Source: Tachypleus tridentatus (lineage: Eukaryota; Arthropoda; Merostomata; Xiphosura; Limulidae). Taken from it: DNA of 64,000 nt. Both the position numbers and the translations under genes were made by a program. Each line of letters starts with the position of its first letter. Positions within the stretch are counted from its first letter, which is position 1. Positions 37,091-48,544 of this stretch are shown here, in pieces. The stretch spans positions 92,694,170-92,758,169 of the forward strand of contig NC_134834.1 of assembly GCF_004210375.1 (NCBI RefSeq), given 5' to 3'. A model generated the notes under the pieces. It ran no database searches. It was not told the origin of the DNA and worked only from the letters and a program-made list of their open reading frames with translations.

Positions 37091-37480
37091 AAAGTATATA
37101 TATATATAGGTGACCAAGCGAGCGCAAGTCAAGTGAAGTTCGGTCAGTAAAAAGTTAGAAGACATGAAGTCAGCTGACGTGCGAGTAATTAGCCTTAATG
37201 GGTGATATTTTAAAATAAGTTAAACTATTTAACAGAGAAAAGAGGAATAATTTGTCTTATTAAAGGATATTCTAAAGTAATTGAACCCATCTGTGTGGAC
37301 TTTGATTAAAAGGAGACAATTATTTAAAGTTCAGGATACAGCTGTGGTAACTGACGGAGTATTATTTACTGATACTGTTGTGATAAGAGCAGATAAAAAT
37401 AATTCGTCTTGTCAGATGGATTCTAAAGTAATTCAATCAGCCTGAGTGCACTGTGTGGACAATTAAAAACACACTATCAT
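37091..37480 (+). promoter_or_regulatory. TATA-containing segment with imperfect direct repeat (possible LTR or promoter)
   Basis: A run of TATATATATA at 37096-37107 is followed by a GC-richer stretch (GGTGACCAAGCGAGCGCAAG). An imperfect direct repeat of about 65 bp then appears at about 37245-37310 and 37400-37470, sharing TTCTAAAGTAATT and TGTGTGGAC. This could be a solitary LTR or the promoter and 5' UTR of an unseen gene. No open frame follows. Confidence 0.25.
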
Positions 37481-38370
37481 TCACCTACAACCTCCAAACA
37501 CCTATTTGACATTCAAATGTATTTTACCACATTTAACTATCATTCTATACATTCCATCTTGTTAAAATATGTTACTAAAATCATTGCATTTAATAATATT
37601 AGTTTTGTATTGAAAACTGTTGGCACAACATTTTATGATTGTATCCATACTTCTTGGTGAGTCAGCACCAAACTTGACACAGTGATATAGGATGACATGA
37701 AGAGGGTAAGGGTTAGATCCCCCAATATACAATTACAAATACACGTTAATACTTGTGTGTATCTGTTCTTTACATGTTACAGCATTTCTTGATCAACTTG
37801 CACTCAATTTAACACAGTGATACAGTATGACACGAGGAAATTCATGGAGGTTGGACCCTCACATGTTGTTAGAATTCTTGCAAATAGGTACCTTAAAATT
37901 TCTACCTGTATGTGTATTTCTGTTTCACTTTTGATGTTTATTATATTAAGAAAAAAAATGGAAGCACAATTTTCTATCCTTTGTTATCAAAAAGTTTTTA
38001 TTTAACCTGTCCAATAGACGGGCGCTCCATCTAGTGTTAAATATAACAAAACGAATATTTAATATCAACCTGTAAGATCTGACACTTTACAGGTGTGTAT
38101 ATTTTGTAACTATTCTTCGATCTTACGCGGACTGTTATTTTAATGATAGTTTTTACTTTTATAAATTGACGTAAAACAACAAACGTCAGTTATATAGTTT
38201 TAAATTAAAATACAAGTTTATCATGTTGTACTTGCACATAAACTTTATATAAAAAAACTAATAGAACAAACTGTAAAGCTTCGTAAAAAGGGAATCTTCC
38301 CCCTTGTGAAACAAAGTTAAACGGTAGTTTAACTAAGTTTTAACTGTAACACAAACATTGAATGGGAAAT
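37481..38370. other. AT-rich intergenic DNA with an internal repeat
   Basis: ACACAGTGATA(T/C)A sentences recur near 37675 and 37812 in similar contexts, which suggests an old unidentified repeat. No gene recognised. Confidence 0.35.
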
Positions 38371-38371
38371 T

Positions 38372-38622
38372 ATTGTATTGTAGTTGTCTTTTATTTATTC
38401 ACTTACATTTAAATTATTTAATTTATAATTTGTCGTAGAAAAGGAGTGAAGCCATGCTTATTTGTGTAACCTTAATGGGTTTCTCATAATCACTCGTATT
38501 GTATTGTGGTTGTTTTTATTTATTCACTTACATTTAAATTATTTAATTTATAATTTGTCATAGAAAAGGAGTAAAGTCATGTTCATTTGTGTAACCTTAA
38601 TGGGTTTCTCATAATCACTCGA
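38372..38622. repeat. Tandem duplication, 2 units of about 125 bp
   Basis: Two adjacent copies with a handful of differences, each running from GTATTGTA(G/T)TTG-like sequence through TTTATAATTTGTC to GGTTTCTCATAATCACTCG. The second starts near 38498. Confidence 0.93.
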
Positions 38623-39419
38623 ACTTACTAGACAAATACAGTCTGGTATAAATCTCAGATCTTTCTTACTGCTGCCATACATATACAAAATGTTAGCCTA
38701 ACATAATTATATTTCTTGTGGTTGTTCAGAACTGCAGCAAAATGGCAACAGAAAAACAGATATACCACAAAATAGAATGATTAACACGTAACTTAAATCT
38801 TAAAGCCGAGAAGTCATCAGGACATAATCTTATAAGTTAACAACCAAATCAAATTAATTATTCAAAACATTGGTACAAATCTGTTATTTTAACTTTCCGG
38901 TATTCTGTTGTGGAATTACTTCAGTATGAAAGACCTAGATGTGTGTAATAATACATGAACAATTTAGTAGTAGAGACCTAGATAAACCGAATAAGATGTA
39001 AACAAGAGTAAAGTATATCTAAGATGAATTAGATCTCGTTGTGTTGGGTAACATGTTAAATGTTTCTATTGTTCATGATAGTTAAACTTTGCATTCGCTA
39101 GTAAAATCCATCGGTTTTGAGCAACAAGTGGGAAAATTTATACCTCAATATTTGTAGTATATTTACATATAATTAGTGTATGGTTTCATTACAACACAGT
39201 ACAAAGGTAATTCATATTGTAACACATTTGGAGCAGTAAAACAAAACAAGTAAACTTAAACATCACCTAACATATCTGTAACAAAAGCATTTTCATGTAA
39301 GTCTGATAACTGTTCAGTTTTGTGGGTGTTGAAATCATAATACTATCTGTTTGTTACGACTGTATAGTTTCATTTCCTAGCACACCTACGAAAATGCGCC
39401 GTTTCACAGATATTTCGAA
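38623..39419. other. AT-rich DNA downstream of the secreted-protein gene
   Basis: The part next to 39420 is presumably the 3' UTR of the minus-strand gene. I did not find a clear AATAAA within about 350 bp of its stop. Confidence 0.35.
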
Positions 39420-42400
39420 TTAGAACCGTTTATGATGACGACCGATTGAATCAATTGGAGTAGCTTGTTTAAGGTGTAACCCGTGGGTCAGAGCGTGAAG
39501 GGAGGAGCCTCTGGCCTGGTATCCCCAGTATGGTTCTTTAATACCTCTGTAAAGGAATGCGTTGGGATCAAAGAAGCTTGCGCAGTGTTCTGGGTTCTCC
39601 TTACAGAAATCACGACCCAAGGCTTTGACGTAACCGTAGCCTTTTTCGATCCGTTTCGTAGGGTTATGGCCGTACTTGACTCCGAAGCCGTAAGTAAACA
39701 GCTCCCAAGGGCCCTTTCCGTAACTTTCTGGAGAGTCAAATTGAGCCCTCTTTTCATACATTACAACATATTTTGTCAGATCATCACCTGAAGACTGCTG
39801 GTTCTTCTCGTAATCGGGGAGTTTTACTGAGGGCTCATCCTCTTCTGGTTGGGTAGCGTACGTCCACAGTGGGGCTTGCAACAGCAGGAGAGTCTAAAAG
39901 AAAAGTATCTTGGGTGTAAAACAGAGCTTTTAATAAAACACACAAAAACTTGACTTCAAGAAGAAGTTAAGAATGAGAATGTTTGAAAACACACGAAAAG
40001 ATTTGCGGGACAGAAATAGTATAATCAGAGATAATTTATTCATCCGGGTCCTCGGAAAACCCACAAATTATGATTTTTAATCCTCTCTGCAGAAAGCAAA
40101 ATTAGTATAAATATTGATTAGTATTATAAGAAGATATAAATAAATAGCAAGTTGCAAACAAATATGTATTTTTAGCGATTGGTTCAAAGCAGAGCTGTTT
40201 CTTTCTATAATCCCCGTCGCGCCAAACATGCTCGCCCTTTCAGCGGTGGGGACGTTATAATGTGACGGTCAGTCCCACTATTCGTTGGTAAAAGAGTAGA
40301 CCAAGAGTTGGTGGTGGATGGTGATGACTAGCTGCCTTCCCTCTTGTCTTACACTGCTAAATTAGGGAAGGCTAGCGCAGATAGTCCTTGAATAACTTTG
40401 CGCGAAATTCAAAACAAACCAAACCAAATCCCTCTAATCTTACACTGCTAAATTAGGGACGGCTAGCACAGATAGCCCTCGAGTAGCTTTGTGCGAAATT
40501 CAAAAACAAACAAACAAACAAATTCTTTCTATAAATAAATGATTACATGTAATTTCATTCTCAGGTTTATTAAATATTTCACTTGCTAAAGCTGAGAGAC
40601 AAATGTAGCGCTGACCTTATCTTCGAAACTTTCCAGGTATCTCTGTCAACGTTAAGAATATAAACACCGATGACGTATTTGCAGAGGAATTAATTATATT
40701 TGTATTTTAATCTACTTTAATTATTAATGGTTAAGAGACAAGACTAAATAATGCTTAAAGCATTGTCTCACTAAAACATAAATGTAGAAATTTTTAATAT
40801 AGCAGTTTCTTAAGTATTGTAAGAAATTTTGTTTGGTTGGTTTTGGAATTTTGAACAAAGCTACACGAGGGCTATCCGCGCTAATCGTCCCTAATTTAGC
40901 AATGTAAGATTAGAAGGAAGGCAGTTAGTCATCACCACCAGCCGCAAACTCTTGGACTACTCTTCTACAAACGAACAGTGAGATTAATTTTCACGTTATA
41001 ACGCCCCTACGGCTGAGAGGTCGAGCATGTTTGGTGTGACGGAGCTTCAAACTCGCAACCCTCAGATTACGAGGCGAGGGCTCTAATCGCCTGGCCATGC
41101 CGGGCCGTATTCTGAGAAATATCAGACAGCTTGTTAAACTTCAGGTTAATTACGTTCAAGTGCAAACACTTCATGTTATTTTGTTAATTTTCTACAAAAC
41201 ACCTTGAACTTGTGACGTAACTTAAGAGTCTGGGAAAATGTGAACTCGTAACCATACATGGTATTTGAAGTTATGTCATATGGGATAAGAATTGAGATAA
41301 CAAGCTAAGACTTTAAGCCGATACTTTAATACTCTGGCGTAACATGCATAACAAATACGAAACGGAACAAACCATACACAGCAAAGTAACGTATGTTTTT
41401 ATCCTATTTGTTCTTAAGCGCAAAATAACCCAATGACCTACCTACACTGTGCATACCACGGGTTTGAAAATTTAATTTTAGTCTTATAAATAAGCCTTCA
41501 CATTTACCGCTGAGCCATCGTAAGCCAAAAATTATGACAACCTGAGAAGCTTAAGTATACTTACTTCATTGTGTTAATTAATAATTAATTAATAAACTAA
41601 GATAGGAAATCCTAGCTACTTACACTTTAACGTTTAGCCTTAGTTTCATACTATAATGTAGAATAAAACAGATTCCGTCACTGCGCAGTCTCTGCGTTAT
41701 AGTAAACCAGCTTGTTTCAAGAAAAAATACCTAACACACTGTTAATGCCATATTGAGACCTTCCCACAACCCATATTGTGCGAGAGTAACCAGTAATCAC
41801 TTCTATTAATCACATAAATTTAGTCATTCTTACTAAGCATACGGAGTTACATGGATCTCACTAAACATACAGATGGATAATATTACTAAACACGTTGATA
41901 TTAAGTTTTACCAAATGAGAATAATCAATTTTATTAAGGATATTCATAATATTAGCCCTACTATCTCTATTACTTTGATAATTCGTATTACAATTATACA
42001 TATGATAAACCTTACATTGACGTCTTCTAATAGGCAAATGAATGTAATCGATCTTACCGAGTATACGAATTTAAACATCACTGAACATAAGGAACTAATC
42101 AGTTCTACTTAGGTGAAATTCATCAGTTTTACTGAACGTAAGGAATTAATTAGTTCTACTAATCATGTAAAATCCATCAGTTCTACTGAACATAAGAAAC
42201 TAATTAGTTCTACTAATCATGTAAAATCCAACAGTTCCACTGAACATAAGAAACTAATTAGTTATACTAATCATGTAAAATCCAACAATTTCATTGAACA
42301 TAAGAAACTAATTAGTTCTACTAATCATGTAAAATCCAACAGTTTTACTGAACATAAGGAACTAATTAGTTCTACTAATCATGTAAAATCCAACAGTTCT

Positions 42401-45400
42401 ACTGAACATAAGGAACCAATTAGTTCTACTAATCATGTGAAATCCATCAGTTTTACTGAACATAAGGAACAAATTAGTTCTACTAATTATGTGAATGTGA
42501 AATCCATCAGTTTTACTGAACATAAGGAACAAATTAGTTCTACTAATTATGTGAATGTGAAATCCATCAGTTTTACTGAACATAAGAAACTAATTAGTTC
42601 TACTAATCCCGTAAAACCCAACCATTCTACTGAACATAAGGAACTAATTAGTTCTACTAATCATGTGAAATCCATCAGTTATACTGAACATAAGGAACTA
42701 ATTAGTTCTACTAATCATGTGAAATCCATCAGTTTTACTTAACATAAGGAACTAATTCGTTCTACTAATCACGTAAAATCCAACAGTTTTACTGAACATG
42801 AGAAACTAATTAGTTCTACTAATCATGTGAAATCCATCAGTTTTACTGAACATAAGGAACAAATTAGTTCCACTAATTATGTGAATGTGAAATCCATCAG
42901 TTTTACAGAACATAAGCAACTAATTAGTTCTACTAATCATGTGAAATTCATCAGTTTTACTGAACATAAGGAACTAATTAGTTCTATTAATCATGTGAAA
43001 TCCAACAGTTCTACTGAACATAAGAAACTAATTAGTTCTACTAATCACGTAAAATCCAACAGTTCTACTGAACATAAGAAACTAATTAGTTCTACTAATC
43101 ATGTAAAATCCAACAGTTCCACTGAACATAAGAAACTAATTAGTTCTACTAATCACGTAAAATCCAACAGTTCTACTGAACATAAGAAACTAATTAGTTC
43201 TACTAATCACGTAAAATCCAACAGTTCTACTGAACATAAGAAACTAATTAGTTCTACTAATCACGTACAATCCAACAGTTCTACTCAACATAAGAAACTA
43301 ATTAGTTCTACTAATCACGTAAAATCCAACAGTTCTACTGAACATAAGAAACTAATTAGTTCTACTAATCACGTAAAATCCAACAGTTCTACTGAACATA
43401 AAAAACTAATTAGTTCTACTAATCACGTAAAATCCAACAGTTCTACTGAACATAAGGAACTAATTAGTTCCACTAATCATGTGAAATTCAACATTTCTAT
43501 TGAGTGCAAGGAATTAAATATTTCTACTAACATGTGAAATCCATCAGTTTTACTTAACATAAGGAACTAATTAGTTCTACTAATCACGTAAAATCCAACA
43601 GTTCTACTCAACATAAGAAACTAATTAGTTCTACTAATCATGTGAAATCCATCAGTTTTACTGAACATAAGGAACAACTTAGTTCTACTAATCATGTGAA
43701 ATCCATCAGTTTTACTGAACATAAGAAACTAATTAGTTCTACTAATCCCATAAAACCCAACCATTCTACTGAACATAAGGAACTAATTAGTTCTACTAAT
43801 CATGTGAAATCCATCAGTTTTACTGAACATAAGGAACAAATTAGTTCTACTAATTATGTGAATGTGAAATCCATCAGTTTTACAGAACATAAGCAACTTA
43901 TTAGTTCTACTAATCATGTGAAATTCATCAGTTTTACTGAACATAAGGAACTAATTATTTCTACTAATCATGTAAAATGCAACAGTTCTACTGAACATAA
44001 GGAACTAATTAGTTCCACTAATCATGTGAAATTCAACATTTCTATTGAGTGCAAGGAATTAAATATTTCTACTAATATGTGAAATTCATCAGTTTTACTT
44101 AACATAAGGAACTAATTAGTTCTACTAATCACGTAAAATCCAACAGTTCTACTGAACATAAGAAACTAATTAGTTCTACTAATTATGTAAAATCCAACAG
44201 TTCTACTGAACATAAGAAACCAATTAGTTCTACTAATCACGTAAAATCCAACAGTTCTACTGAACATAAGAAACTAATTAGTTCTACTAATCATGTGAAA
44301 TCCATCAGTTTTACTGAACATAAGAAACTAATTAGTTCTACTAATCCCATAAAACCCAACCATTCTACTGAACATAAGGAACTAATTAGTTCTACTAATC
44401 ATGTGAAATCCATCAGTTTTACTGAACATAAGGAACAAATTAGTTCTACTAATTATGTGAATGTGAAATCCATCAGTTTTACAGAACATAAGCAACTAAT
44501 TAGTTCTACTAATCATGTGAAATTCATCAGTTTTACTGAACATAAGGAACTAATTATTTCTACTAATCATGTAAAATCCAACAGTTCTACTGAACATAAG
44601 AAACTAATTAGTTCTACTAATCATGTAAAATCCAACAGTTCCACTGAACATAAGAAACTAATTATTTTTACTAATCACGTAAAATCCACAGTTCTACTGA
44701 ACATAAGAAACTAATTAGTTCTACTAATCACGTAAAATCCAACAGTTCTACTGAACATAAGAAACTAATTAGTTCTACTAATCACGTAAAATCCAACAGT
44801 TCTACTGAACATAAGAAACTAATTAGTTCTACTAATCATGTAAAATCCAACAGTTCTACTGAACATAAGGAACTAGTTAGTTCTACTAATCATGTGAAAT
44901 CCATCAGTTTTACTGAACATAAGGAACTAATTAGTTCTACTAATCATGTGAAATCCATCAGTTTTACTTAACATAAGGAACTAATTAGTTCTACTAATCA
45001 CGTAAAATCCAACAGTTTTACTGAACATGAGAAACTAATTAGTTCCACTAATCATGTAAAATCCAACAGTTCTACTGAACATAAGGAACTAATTAGTTCT
45101 ACTAATCATGTGAAATCCATCAGTTTTACTGAACATAAGGAACTAATTAGTTCTACTAATCATGTAAAATTCAACATTTCTATTGAGTACAAGGAATTAA
45201 ATATTTCTACTAATATGTGAAATTCAACAGTTCTATTGAGTGCAAGGAATTAAATATTTCTACTAACATGTGAAATTCAACAGTTTTACTGAATAAAAGG
45301 AATTAAATAGTTCTACTAATCGTGTGAAATTCACCAGTTTTACTGAATAAAAGGAACTAAATAGTTCTACTATTCGTGTGAAATTCGCCAGTTCTGCTGA

Positions 45401-46560
45401 ATATAAAGAACTGATTAAGCTTAACATAAGGATATAATGTTCTTCTGATACGTAAAATTCGCAAGTTTTATTAAACATAAGGAACTACTCAGTTCTACTA
45501 ACATGTGGAAGTCATCAGTTTTACTGAACAGAATAAACTAATTATTTCTACTAACATGTGAAATTCGTCATTGTTACTGAACACAAGGAACGAATTAGTT
45601 CTACTAACATACGAAAGTCGTCAGTTTTGCTGAACATAAAAAATTAACTAGCTATATTAACATGTAAAGTTCGTCATTTATACTGAACATAAGGAACTAA
45701 CTAGTTCTAGTAACCATGCGAAATTTGTTAGTTTCACTGACTAGAAGGGACTCAGTAATTTACTAACAAGTGAAATTCATCAGTTTTACTGAATATAAGG
45801 AATTAAATAGTTTGTACTAACCTGTGAAATTAAACATTTCTGCTGAACATAAGGAGCTAATTAGTTCTACTAATCATGTGAAATTCATCAGTTTTACTGA
45901 ACAGAGGAACAAAATTGTTGTTCTAGAATGCGTAATTCGTCAGTTTTACTGAGCAGAAGGAAGTAAATACTTCTAATTACATGTAAAATTCGTCAGATTT
46001 ACTGAACATGAGAAACTAATTAGTTTTATCAGCCATGTAAAATTCATCGGTTTTACTGAACATAAGGAACTAATTAGTTCTACTAATCATGTGAAATTCG
46101 TCGGTTTTACTGAACATAAGGAACTCATTAGTTCTACTAATCATGCGTAGTTTACCAGTTCTGATGAACATAAAGAACTGATGAACCTTACAGATTTAAT
46201 CAACTTTATGAACTTAATAAGTCTTGGTAAGTATAAACTAAGAATCTTACATAGAATAATGACATGATCATTCGTACTAAGAATATAGAAGTAATCTGTT
46301 ATCCTAAACGTATGTATGTGGTCAGTCGTATTAACTGTGTGGATGAAACTAATGTTTCTAAGCATAAGAATTTAATCAATTTTATGAACAATAGTGATTT
46401 AATCTATGTTGTTAAGCATTTATTTAATCGATCTGCCTAAATATATGGATTTAATCACACTGGACGAGATAAACGGTTTGGTTTACAAAGCTGGTCTGTT
46501 GTAGGGACATAAAAGTAACAAAAGTAGGCTTACCAAAATAACTCGAGCTGGGATCATCAT
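39420..46560 (-). CDS. Small secreted protein of unknown family, two exons around a 6.6-kb intron
   Basis: Exon 1 (46560-46534) encodes MMIPARVIL and ends before GTAAGC. Exon 2 (39893-39420) follows TTTTAG in the same phase (0) and begins TLLLLQAPLWTYA, then runs open to TAA. Joined, the coding length is 501 nt (166 aa). The two pieces make a textbook signal peptide, cleaved about after ...WTYA, leaving about 144 residues. The mature chain begins acidic (TQPEEDEPSV), is rich in Tyr, Gly and Lys, has two cysteines in a CKENPEHC spacing (C-x6-C, possible disulfide loop) and ends HHKRF. Dibasic sites (EKRAQ, TKRIE) would allow prohormone-type cleavage, but nothing proves a peptide hormone. Exon 1 was chosen because it alone gave hydrophobic signal sequence, correct phase and a strong donor. 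I recognise no family; a cuticle or haemolymph protein or a peptide precursor are all possible. Confidence 0.72.
40211..40522 (+). mobile_element. SINE family A with duplicated 3' end, one insertion event
   Basis: Starts inside the head at TCCCCGTCGCGCC, runs through core and tail to about 40428, then a second 3' segment of about 94 bp (CCCTCTAATCTTACACTGC to the CAAACAAAC tail) follows at 40429-40522. The whole is flanked by a single 12-bp duplication, TTCTTTCTATAA, at 40199-40210 and 40523-40534. Confidence 0.93.
40830..41106 (-). mobile_element. SINE family A, full length
   Basis: Minus-strand copy ending at GGCCATGCCGGGCCG; several core substitutions suggest an older insertion. Confidence 0.9.
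41107..41860. other. Intronic AT-rich DNA with a degraded SINE C
   Basis: A minus-strand tRNA-like remnant at about 41405-41520 shows CACTGTGCATACCACGGG and ACCGCTGAGCCATCG. Otherwise nothing recognised. Confidence 0.5.
41861..46150. repeat. 54-bp minisatellite array, roughly 70 units
   Basis: Head-to-tail units of about 54 bp, of type GTAAAATCCAACAGTTCTAC then TGAACATAAGAAACTAATTA then GTTCTACTAATCAC. The core (about 42.1-45.2 kb) is homogeneous; both edges (41.86-42.1 and 45.2-46.15 kb) are increasingly diverged. A 60-bp variant with GTGAATGTGAAATCC recurs. A block near 43694-43998 recurs near 44290-44595, showing higher-order repetition of about 600 bp. Because 54 is divisible by three, the plus strand has long accidental open frames. 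Confidence 0.96.
46151..46480. other. Intron sequence between the array and exon 1
   Basis: AT-rich; may contain the most eroded array units. Nothing else recognised. Confidence 0.4.
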
Positions 46561-46589
46561 ACCAGAGTGAGTGCTTGCCTCTTTCAATG

Positions 46590-46860
46590 AATAACTTCTA
46601 ATGAGAGTTGGAGAAGTACTCTTTAAATCAGGCCACTCTGATCGTTTCAGTCCACCACACTCCTTGTTACGTAAACCGTGCCTCGTTTGGCTATTCTGGA
46701 TCACTTTTAATTAAAATGGCCACCCCAGTCGCCAGGGGGTAGGTCTATAGCTTCAAGTTAGCTGACCTAGGAACCCCATTTTGGTGGAGAAAGTGGTTCT
46801 AGGGACCAATAGTTCCTATAATAGGGCAGTGTGAAAGTGTGAAAATAAAAAACAAACACC
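46590..46860 (-). promoter_or_regulatory. Promoter region of the secreted-protein gene
   Basis: On the minus strand GATTTAAAGAG (46622-46627 core) lies about 62 bp upstream of the first ATG and could serve as a TATA element, with a TCATTAG initiator-like motif near 46598-46605. A GC-richer block at about 46695-46850 lies directly upstream and is a candidate proximal control region. Confidence 0.45.
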
Positions 46861-47014
46861 ACCCTTCCCTGCGGTGTCATTTAGACAGCTTACCACAGTC
46901 TTTGTCAAAAAAAACATCTTATATGTATGGACAGATTTTTTAGTCTGTTTTAAAAATTTTGCACTTACTAAATTTCACAGTAATAATGAAGGTCCGAAAA
47001 AGTTTATCTTGCTA

Positions 47015-47095
47015 TCTGGTTTGTTTGTTGTCAAGCACAAAGCCACACAATGGGCTAACTGTGCTTTGCAAATATACTATACACTGTGGTAACGA
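47015..47095 (-). mobile_element. SINE family C fragment
   Basis: GCACAAAGCCACACAATGGG, then CTAACTGTGCTTTGC; the head is lost. Confidence 0.6.
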
Positions 47096-48354
47096 GAGCT
47101 ACAGTCTGAAATATTGTGTTAACCAAACCTACATTAAATTGTCGAAATTTAATGAAAGATTGATTAACAAAAGAAGAAAAACCAAAATGCATGTTGATAA
47201 GTAAAGTGAATTGTAATTTTTATATCTTTTTGTTGTGATAAAATTCTATAGCAAAATTAAAATCTGGAACGAGACAATTTAACGAACTTTAATTGTTCTG
47301 TGACAGTCCGGATGAGTAGCCATATTAGACAATGAGCAATAGAAGGCTGTTCCTTGTACTAGTAACTGGTGATTTATTCTATTGTTAAAAAGGAAGAGCT
47401 TAGAATTTTTAATTTGGTATTTTACAAGAAGTATAGTTGTCGTAATTTTAAAAATTTGGAATGATTGGTCGTTGCATTCTTTCATATTTTTGAAACTGTA
47501 GAGGTTGATAACATAAAAAGATCGGATTTAATTATTAGCATATTGCAATAAGTATATAAAACAGTTCAAAGACTAGGCTGGTCTGACAAAATACTCAATA
47601 CGTTTAAAAAGAACACGAGTCTTTACTTGTTTTCGTATTGTTCTATTTATGGCAAAGACACTAGCTTTGAACTATCAACCAGAGGGAAGGCAACTTATGC
47701 TGTGATTGACTTAAAGTATAGGGATTATAGTGTGGCCTTTCACGAATTCAAGATCAAATTACCACCTTCAAAATTCAGAGATCTATAACAGGACCAACCT
47801 ACCCACTATTTATTTGACTGTGAACATATATAGATATCAAATTTAACGAAAATGATTTAAATTCAATAGTAGCAACTTTAATGTAAATATGATAATATCT
47901 GAAAAACATGTATTTTCTGTATGGTTTTTAAAGTTTTAAGGGTTTTTTTCCTGCGCAATCTTTAAGCTACCAAACTTTAGTCACTAAAATGCTAATAAGT
48001 GTCGATCATTGGGTAGCTCGTGGATATATTTAAAAGAATAAATTTAAAAAAGTTTTAATCAGCGTAATAACTTAAAAATTATAATAATTAAAAGGAATTT
48101 CGCTTTTTGACGTAACTGTGTTTTGGTTCTGAGAAACGTGAAAAATGGAAGCTGTTTATTTAGTTATCTTAAAAAAGTATTTTCCAATTTAAGAGATGAC
48201 TCACTACGAAGGTTTACAATATTTAAAAGAAGAAATGAATTCATTACATCGGATATAAAGTGGCAAAAAGGGGTCAGTCAGTAAATAATAAAACTGTGTC
48301 AAAGCATTACGGTAAAAGAAACATTAACACTTTTAATTGGGAATATAACAAAGC
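47096..48354. other. AT-rich intergenic DNA
   Basis: No gene recognised in about 1.26 kb. Confidence 0.45.
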
Positions 48355-48420
48355 AGAAAGCCACAGAATGTACTATCTGTTCTCTGCCCACCACGGCTAA
48401 CCCAATTTGTTGCTTTAAAT
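48355..48420 (-). mobile_element. SINE family C fragment
   Basis: GCAGAAAGCCACAGAATGTA, then CTGTTCTCTGCCCACCACGG. Confidence 0.6.
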
Positions 48421-48544
48421 TCGAACATTTCTAAGTATGTGTTTTCTTTTCTCTTCAAGTAAATTTGATATAGCAAAAGAACCATTCTTATTCATCTGTT
48501 ATTATTTGCTGTTAACAAAAATAGTTTATCTCTAATCGAAAGCA

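Larger units (their letters stand above)
39894..46533 (-). other. Intron of the secreted-protein gene
   Basis: GTAAGC donor at 46533-46528 and TTTTAG acceptor at 39894-39899. This 6,640-bp intron splits the signal peptide. It holds two SINE A insertions, a degraded SINE C and the whole 54-bp minisatellite array. Confidence 0.68.

Noticed and set aside
41440-41454. Alternative first exon for the secreted-protein gene (ATGCACAGT before GTAGGT)
   Set aside because: It is in phase, but it lies inside a degraded SINE C and gives a weaker signal peptide than the exon at 46534-46560.
41560-41572. Another possible first exon (ATGAA before GTAAGTAT on the minus strand)
   Set aside because: Strong donor, but the wrong phase for exon 2 of the secreted-protein gene.
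42113-44714. Long plus-strand open frames (up to 236 codons) with an 18-residue repeat, in the 54-bp array
   Set aside because: The period is a multiple of three, so frames stay open by chance. Stops recur, the frame changes between blocks, there is no signal peptide or start context, and the array sits inside an intron on the opposite strand.
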